DNA from: Acanthococcus lagerstroemiae
Lineage: Eukaryota; Arthropoda; Insecta; Hemiptera; Eriococcidae
Assembly (NCBI GenBank): GCA_031841125.1
Contig: CM063110.1
Coordinates: 58,813,946-58,877,945, forward strand
Direction: 5' to 3'
Length of the DNA: 64,000 nucleotides
The position numbers were made by a program, and so were the translations under genes. This document shows positions 58,024-64,000 of the stretch, in pieces; position 1 is the first letter of the stretch; each line of letters opens with the position of its first letter. The notes beneath the pieces were generated by a model, which did no database searches, was not told the DNA's origin, and saw only the letters and a program-made list of their open reading frames with translations.

Positions 58024-58940
58024 GAACACAATTCGTAGATAGAATAGTCATCATTTTCAACAGGATATTTAAAAGTTCGTACTTGACAAATCTGAATCCT
58101 AGATCCGACGATATCTCACGTAGATTTTACGAAAACCGGAAATCAGCGTCACACCTGCGACCAAGATTGAAAGTTATAATACAACGGAGATATTCGTGAA
58201 AAATGTTTAATAAAATACACGTTAACCTAATGAACGATCGATTTCCTCATAACGGTAATTGAAATAATGAAAACAAATCAAGAACCCTATCTATCTAATT
58301 GAAAGTTTATTAGCGACACACGTATCAAGAAATTATAACAGAATTCTCCGGTGAAGTCAAAGTAAAAATGTCACGCCAAAGTCAATGCCAACATACAGTA
58401 ATCGAATTTACATCAAATTTCTAATAGTCGAAACTGTGAGTTACATGACGACTTATTTCGTTTCATGAGGTCAACTTTTCAGCTTTCGAGCCTCACTATA
58501 TTTGTTTCACAAACATGAACAAACCGGCTGGCAGGGAGAAAAATTGATAATAAGCCCGGTATTCGCGGAATCGACAACGAAACAAATTATTCACCGAAAA
58601 AGTCAGATGAATGACCATACCTTTTACGTTTATTCGTCACGAATCTGCATCATCGAAATATATTGTTTCGTCTGAAAATCACTCATCGAACGGACGGTAT
58701 GAACATAGTATCGGTGAAAAACCATTTCTTCGTGATTGCGAATCACACCCTCACGGTTTCTATTTTCGCTTCCCGAACACACGGCCGCTATACAAACAAT
58801 CGTAAATAACAGTAGCACTTAGTCAACCGGGAAATTTGAAAATACCGCGGCGTTGATTTTCCAAACTAGTTTGATTTTTGAGCGTAAACTAACGCGCACG
58901 ACAATTTCACCAAGTCCGTTAAATACATATACTCGAAAAC
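58024..58940. other. No gene assigned
   Basis: Mixed sequence downstream (minus strand) of the candidate exon at 58945-59056. The minus-strand frame 58818-58630 begins with a hydrophobic stretch (LLLFTIVCIAAVCSG) like a signal peptide, but a stop codon directly precedes its first codon, a GTG, so it has no usable start as an independent gene. Confidence 0.35.
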
Positions 58941-58944
58941 TTAC

Positions 58945-59056
58945 GTTCAATGTACATCGCAGCTGTCGGCTTCGCTGTGTAGAAAGTCTTCTGGATCAAG
59001 CTGGAGTATCTGATACAGCAATACGTTTGTTGAATGAGATGCATTTCTTCGTAATA
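58945..59056 (-). CDS. Candidate second exon of an unidentified gene
   Basis: A strong acceptor (TTCTGTCTTGCAG) ends at 59057 and a consensus donor (GTAAGT) starts at 58944. The 112 bp between them is open in one frame. From the ATG at 59044-59042 (context GAAGAAATGC) it codes 33 residues beginning MHLIQQTYCCIRYSSLIQKT and ends in phase 1. Upstream lies a possible non-coding exon 1 and a heat-shock-element cluster. I found no convincing third exon and do not recognise the peptide; it could also be untranslated. Confidence 0.35.
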
Positions 59057-59323
59057 CTGCAAGACAGAATAACGTGGATTCCGAGTTTGCACAGAAATAC
59101 AGTTGGTACTAATTTAATTATTTCACTTGAAAATCGGATAACAAAAAATGCACTGAATACTGACGCGTAAAACCGGGTGATGCACAATCCATTCGACCAA
59201 CCTCATAAATCTTCTCGACGAGAACCAAAAGCATTATTTATTCACTATTCACATTACATACTTAAACAATCTGAAGCCGATTATTACGTTTTTACTCGAT
59301 AATTTAAAACAACACGTATGTAC

Positions 59324-59400
59324 CTGGAAATTGACGAAGAATAAATCGCAGACAGCTCGGCACCAACTCGAATGAAAAAAGCAAATGGCGCGTGCTTTCT
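59324..59400 (-). other. Candidate non-coding first exon
   Basis: A TCAGA initiator-like motif lies near 59400, about 35 bp downstream of CTATAGA (59438-59432). The sequence then runs to a CCAG/GTACAT donor at 59324/59323. There is no ATG in these 77 bp. The implied intron to the next candidate exon is 267 bp. Confidence 0.3.
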
Positions 59401-59475
59401 GAACAATGCGTACTACCTAATGACCGAACCGTCTATAGAAACCTGGCCACTGCACATTACGAAGACGAATTTTCT

Positions 59476-59526
59476 TTCTAGAACATAACCACTATGCATT
59501 ACATCCTTCTAGAACATTCTAGAAGG
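59476..59526. promoter_or_regulatory. Heat-shock-element cluster
   Basis: TTCTAGAACATTCTAGAA at 59508-59525 gives four inverted nGAAn units in perfect register (TTCnnGAAnnTTCnnGAA), the canonical HSF-binding site. A second TTCTAGAA lies at 59476-59483. The cluster is 40-90 bp upstream of a TATA-like CTATAGA on the minus strand, so it may drive a minus-strand transcript starting near 59400. Confidence 0.6.
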
Positions 59527-59539
59527 TTTGCAAGTCATG

Positions 59540-62480
59540 AACCCCAAAGAGAAACGTCAATCCATCATAAGAAAAGAGAATAAAAATCTAAATATTATTA
59601 TGTTCCAATGGACACTGTCAGGACAAAAGGGCTTAAGTCTTTTGGTTTCGCTTATGATTAGTGTCCTTTTTTAACCTGTTGAATTTAATCAGTGTTGCCG
59701 GACTTTGATGTAAAAAAACAAAAAACAGATCTACTTCATTATAGCTCCTTGGCTTATCCTTGATATCACTTTCCGGGTTTTATTATTTTTTATTTATTAT
59801 GAAATTATGATTGATAACGACTGATAAAATGGAAGAGAACGAAGTCGCTTTCTCATTTCTTAAATAAATGCCAGAGTTGAGTTGAACATTTAAATTTAAT
59901 GCCTCAAAAAAATAAAAAACGGAAGATTGAATATGTTTTAATATATCTATAAAATATGTTGTGTTATGAATGAAAAATGATATTGTTTTGAAGCACTCAA
60001 GTATTTGAACTACACATATCTTTCCTGAATTATCAATATAAGTTACGAACAGAATAATCAAGAGAGCTTTTCTGGAAACCAACTACATATTTGAATTGCC
60101 TCAAACTCTGAAACACCCGGTCTGTTGCTGGAGATTATGAAAAATGATGTTTGTTGAGTCATCGTTGATTCATCACTATATACAGTTCCAGATTCACATA
60201 GATATAGGATTCAGAAACTATTTAGATCATTCCAAAATCTACTGACAACACATAATGTATCCGATTATGGGATCATTAATACGCGTACTAGGTAATAAAA
60301 GGTATATTAGACCAACAGTTTTGACCTTCTGGCAGTTTCAGCTTCACGTTCTAAGCATGTCGTAACCAAACATGAAACTCGTACAAGATTTTGGAAATTG
60401 AATATCAATTTCCTAATATGTTTTGATATTTCCAGTGTATCATTAGGTTACGCAATTAAATCACGGTAAGTACTTAAATTATTATTATCAAAAACGTCGA
60501 ACTTCCGGAAGGAAACTATAGGATGCAAGTGAATAACAATGGCTGAATTGTTTCAACGGCCTGTAAAATATACAGATGAATCCTCTAAAATCCATTCGTC
60601 AAAAAATGTACTTGTGGACCGTCTGAGATAATTAGAACTCTCTTGCCTAATATAGGAATCTGCTACAATGTAGACAAAGGAATTATAAGACGGTATCATA
60701 TATTACCGCACAATGTCAATGAACAATTTTTCTTTCAATTTTAAAATGTCAAAATTTAGAAAGCCTACATACATTAACTCAACAGTGAAAAAATGCCTTT
60801 AAGATGGATTATAATTGAGTGAAAGTGCGATACATAATTCACAGGTAAATTCGTTCAAGCATCTAAAAATGTAATCCCAAAAATTTTGCACAAGAACACC
60901 TTCTTCGATGGAGACAAATTTCTTAGACTTCATGAGTCTTGATCATGTATCGGCACATTTTCAATTCTTCGTCACAATATTCCATCAGGACCAAGTATTT
61001 GTATTTATCTTCTATAATAGTTCATTTTTGAATCATATTTTTCAACTTACCTTCTTAAGATAGACATACCTACCGTAAATAGTTACCAACAGCAGATAAC
61101 ACATTCGTCGTACGGATAAGCTACATGCTTGAATCTACCTCATCTGATTTGGGAGGAATACTTTTATCTTCAGAAATTCAGTGGTTCAGATGATTCGCAT
61201 CAGTGCTAGCAGGGCAGCTATTGTAAACGGTTCAAATTCCAGATGGTATGGTACGAGTCTGGTTACCCCAGCGTTTATTAAACTATGCAGGTTCAAAGAA
61301 CGAGAACACCAGCACGAGTGTATTTACTGGAGTACGAAACGAGGTAGGTATCTATATGGTACTTGAGCCAATCGTGATGGTACAGTACCCTGTTAGACCC
61401 GTGCAATACCAACAAATTTAGATTAGAAAATCGGCTCATTAACCCTGCTGAATGAGTAAACTTACATATTATATTCAATCAACAATAAACGCACACGTGA
61501 TTTGAATTTTCAAAATGTAAGACATGCAATAATGAACTTTAAAATAGCGATCTTCTAATTGACCGACTTAAGAGTGTAAATTTCATTTTCTCCATTCCCC
61601 GTCGTAATGATTCAAAATATTCTATTTATAATATTAATATTAAGCTTGTTCTGGGCTAGTGAACTCACTGGAAATGCAAGATGACTCTCACCTTGGGGCC
61701 TAAGGGCAAAAATTGGATCTAAAATGTTCGAACAGATTAAAAGCATGTGAGAGAATTTCATTTCGCTTAAGCGACCTATACAGTATACACTGCACCCGCC
61801 ACACAATCAGAAGGTTTCGTGAATTCTTAAGTATAGTCTGCTTCAGTGTCCAAATTATACACAAATATGAAGTTTGTCCTCAGCCATTTTCCTTAATCAA
61901 TGTATTAGGTTTACCTGTTTACCTTTTTTATGTTTGCAGTTTGTTACCTATGGACCTATGTAATTTTACGCTTTCTGAGGCGTTAAAAGAGACGAACGTA
62001 TGTAACTCAAAAAGAAATGAATGCTTAAGCTGGATAATAACGATAAATAAGAACATACGTTCTACGTGAAAGAAAAACAAGAATTTTGGAATTCAAAATA
62101 CTATGACTTCTCCAAAAATGCGTTTTGGTGTTTGTAGGAATTGGGCAAAATATTGTTATTCTAACTTTTAGGTAGATATACCTAATTCAAATAGAGAAAT
62201 ACGATGAGAAGCGACAATGGATGTAAACTCGTCAAAAGTGAGAACAATCTCATAAGATTTGAATTTAATCGAGTGGATTTATGAAACGTTGACTCAGACT
62301 ATAAATTTAAGACTGACAGTCAGGATTGGATTCAAATCATAAATCATTTAGCCTACCTATTGTTCGTATTTTCATAAACCTATTAAGATCATACATTTTT
62401 ACGAATACAAAATGTCATTGAATACCTCACCTAAATTCGATTTTGAGATCGCATTTTCATAAATAGCAAAAGGCACAAAA
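59540..62480. other. No gene assigned
   Basis: About 2.9 kb of AT-rich, apparently low-repeat sequence. Several open frames of 61-118 codons occur on both strands (for example plus 61713-62069, minus 59783-60082), none with a domain or splice pattern I can support. It may be intergenic or intronic. Confidence 0.4.
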
Positions 62481-62529
62481 TACTTTTTCACTGATCACTT
62501 AAGATATGATTTGAATTAATAAAGATCAT

Positions 62530-63183
62530 TAGTCTACATTTAGTCGGCCAATTGATTTGAATTGTATCCAATTTCGAACTCACACCATTGTATTCCTCTA
62601 TTTTCTTTCTAGTTGCAAAACAGACTGTCCATAAGCTGACAGCAGATCTAACTTTTTCAGAAATTGATTTTCCTTCCGTTCTTTCGGTGCGTGCGAAAGT
62701 CTTATTGAAGCAATGGCAGCAAATCAATAGGTAATTTCGAATACATCTTCTGGACAACGAAGCTCCGGTACTACAGTTTTACCATTACTAAACAATGGTA
62801 CAAATTCTCACTTTCGGAGCATTTCCGATCACTAATTGTGTTCCATATTGTTGAAGGTCTTCAAAAATGGAAGATCTGAAAACAGGTAAGCGCACAGGAT
62901 AAAACATGCACGGGTGCTCCGACGAATATATACTAACTACCTTCATACACTCGTAAATATGTCGGATATGCAATAGGTACAACTGTTGAGAAGGTTCAAC
63001 GTGTTCACATTTGTGCTGGAACTCGAGTTCCAACTTGTTTATTAATTTCATTTTAACAAACAGAGAGAGTGGAACTAAAATACCTATTCTGAGAACTACG
63101 ACGTGATTTCCTACGAATGAATTCCCTGGTAGTCGGATGTGGTGACTCGTGTTACAGTTCTCCTGGCAGCAAAAAAGAAGCAC
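62530..63183 (-). CDS. Possible unidentified coding exons
   Basis: A 131-codon minus-strand frame (63183-62788) includes KLINKLELEFQHKCEHVEPS, LYLLHIRHIYECMK and EDLQQYGTQLVIGNAPK. An acceptor-like TTCTCAG lies at its upstream part (about 63094) and a GTAGTT donor with a TGTTTTCAG acceptor bracket 65 bp in the middle. Downstream, other frames give coding-like strings (FVPLFSNGKTVVPELRCPED; ENQFLKKLDLLSAYGQSVLQ) separated by stops. I do not recognise the family. It could be a real gene with small introns, a pseudogene, or chance. Confidence 0.3.
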
Positions 63184-63421
63184 ATCTGGAACAAATACGA
63201 ACGCATAAATTTTTATTAGTAGGTATATGTACGCATTAAAGGCTCGACACCCGGCGTTTTCATTAATGAATAATATTATTCGTAACTAAGCATGCCATTT
63301 GGATCATCTCGCGGACATGCCAACGAACCAATGTTATTTTTCGAATTCTGATTCAAAATTGCAAGTCAAAAACAGAGGTTTACATTTGAAATACCTACAC
63401 AGAGATACTATCTGATCTTCT
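63184..63421. other. No feature seen
   Basis: AT-rich spacer before the retrotransposon fragment. Confidence 0.45.
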
Positions 63422-63563
63422 GTGTGGTGGGACCTATGGCGATGCACGCATGCCGAAGTGGCCCCTACGTCACCGCACCCCCGGCCCCGGAAACTATCCT
63501 TCCGAGTATCGCATCAGTGGCCGGAGGGACGCCTTGGGGCCGGTCCCGAGCCTCCATTTCTCC
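63422..63563 (-). mobile_element. 5'-truncated fragment of the ORF1-only retrotransposon family
   Basis: It matches 12054-12183 in the same orientation (GGCGATGCACGCATGCC, AGTGGCCCCT, GGCATCGCATCAGT-like words), including the terminal GTGTGGTG. Only the last 140 bp of the element are present, as expected for a 5'-truncated retroposition. No clear target duplication is visible. A plus-strand ORF across it is an artefact. Confidence 0.8.
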
Positions 63564-64000
63564 ATGACTGTCTGAGCTTAGAACAAAGGATTACGGTGCT
63601 TTTTACAGACCAAATTAAAATCGTGAAAAATGCAACTCTAAGCGTAGACTTGAAACTTAGCCCTTCAAATCCACAAAAAGTCACCCCCCCAAAAACAACA
63701 ACAACAACAACAACAATTAAACATACATGCGAAAGAAATGCTGGCTTTATTTTGATATTTATCAGGCACCCACGAGCCCCCGCCCAAACTACAGGTCAGC
63801 TGTTAACGCTTATGATCTTTTTTATTCAATCATCCAAGAAATCAAGACATCTGATGATCTACTGAGCCCGAAATAAATTAAAAATACCCGCAAGCTGTGA
63901 TTTTAACTTAGATCTTGTAGCACTATCGATTACCTATTGAAGTTGGACGTTTGCTAACCAATATTTCAGTAGTCAACTCGACATGTTGTTCTGCACACTG
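63564..64000. other. No gene seen; (CAA)n microsatellite
   Basis: The (CAA)n tract occupies about 63695-63716. The rest is AT-rich with no recognisable gene. Confidence 0.5.

Noticed and set aside
58630..58818. Secreted small protein with a signal-peptide-like start
   Set aside because: A stop codon directly precedes its first codon, which is GTG, and no ATG is available near the start.

Overview
This is a window of animal nuclear DNA, most likely from an insect. It is AT-rich, has GT-AG introns, one clear conserved gene and many transposons, and shows no bacterial operon structure. I cannot name the species from sequence alone. The dense non-LTR elements, hAT-type MITEs and satellite fit a repeat-rich arthropod genome.

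Layout. (1) About 1.48-6.79 kb, minus strand: a 13-exon gene for the FAF1/Caspar ubiquitin-binding p97 adaptor. Exons join in phase to 625 residues, and only the short last exon (end of the UBX domain) is not visible. A decayed non-LTR reverse-transcriptase tail lies at 0.39-0.79 kb. (2) 7.2-11 kb: a nest of small inverted-repeat elements, several built almost entirely from short motifs echoing their own termini. (3) 12.05-13.75 kb: a non-LTR element carrying only ORF1, bounded by a perfect 13-bp target duplication; a 3' fragment of the same family is at 63.4 kb. (4) About 15.3-29.95 kb: a satellite array with a 505-bp monomer plus a 463-bp deletion variant. Both flanks are clean, but 18.25-28.56 kb is scrambled by lost bases and homopolymer runs. 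I read that as unpolished consensus, not biology. (5) 31.68-36.44 kb: a full-length RTE-like retrotransposon with two ORFs and a 12-bp target duplication. (6) About 38.3-44.12 kb: a probable Helitron-like element holding a second, broken RTE-like fragment and about 3.3 kb of degenerate ~110-bp tandem repeats; its 3' hairpin and CTAG end are clear. (7) 45.5-57.1 kb: ancient repeats, several hAT-type MITEs, and a 5'-truncated I-clade-like LINE with RNase H (50.76-53.92 kb). (8) 57-64 kb: less repetitive sequence with a heat-shock-element cluster next to a possible two-exon 5' gene end (minus strand, about 58.9-59.5 kb), and possible unidentified exons at 62.5-63.2 kb.

The only confidently functional host gene is FAF1/Caspar. 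Nearly everything else is mobile DNA, its remains, or satellite. No tRNA, rRNA, CRISPR array or prokaryotic-type system was seen.
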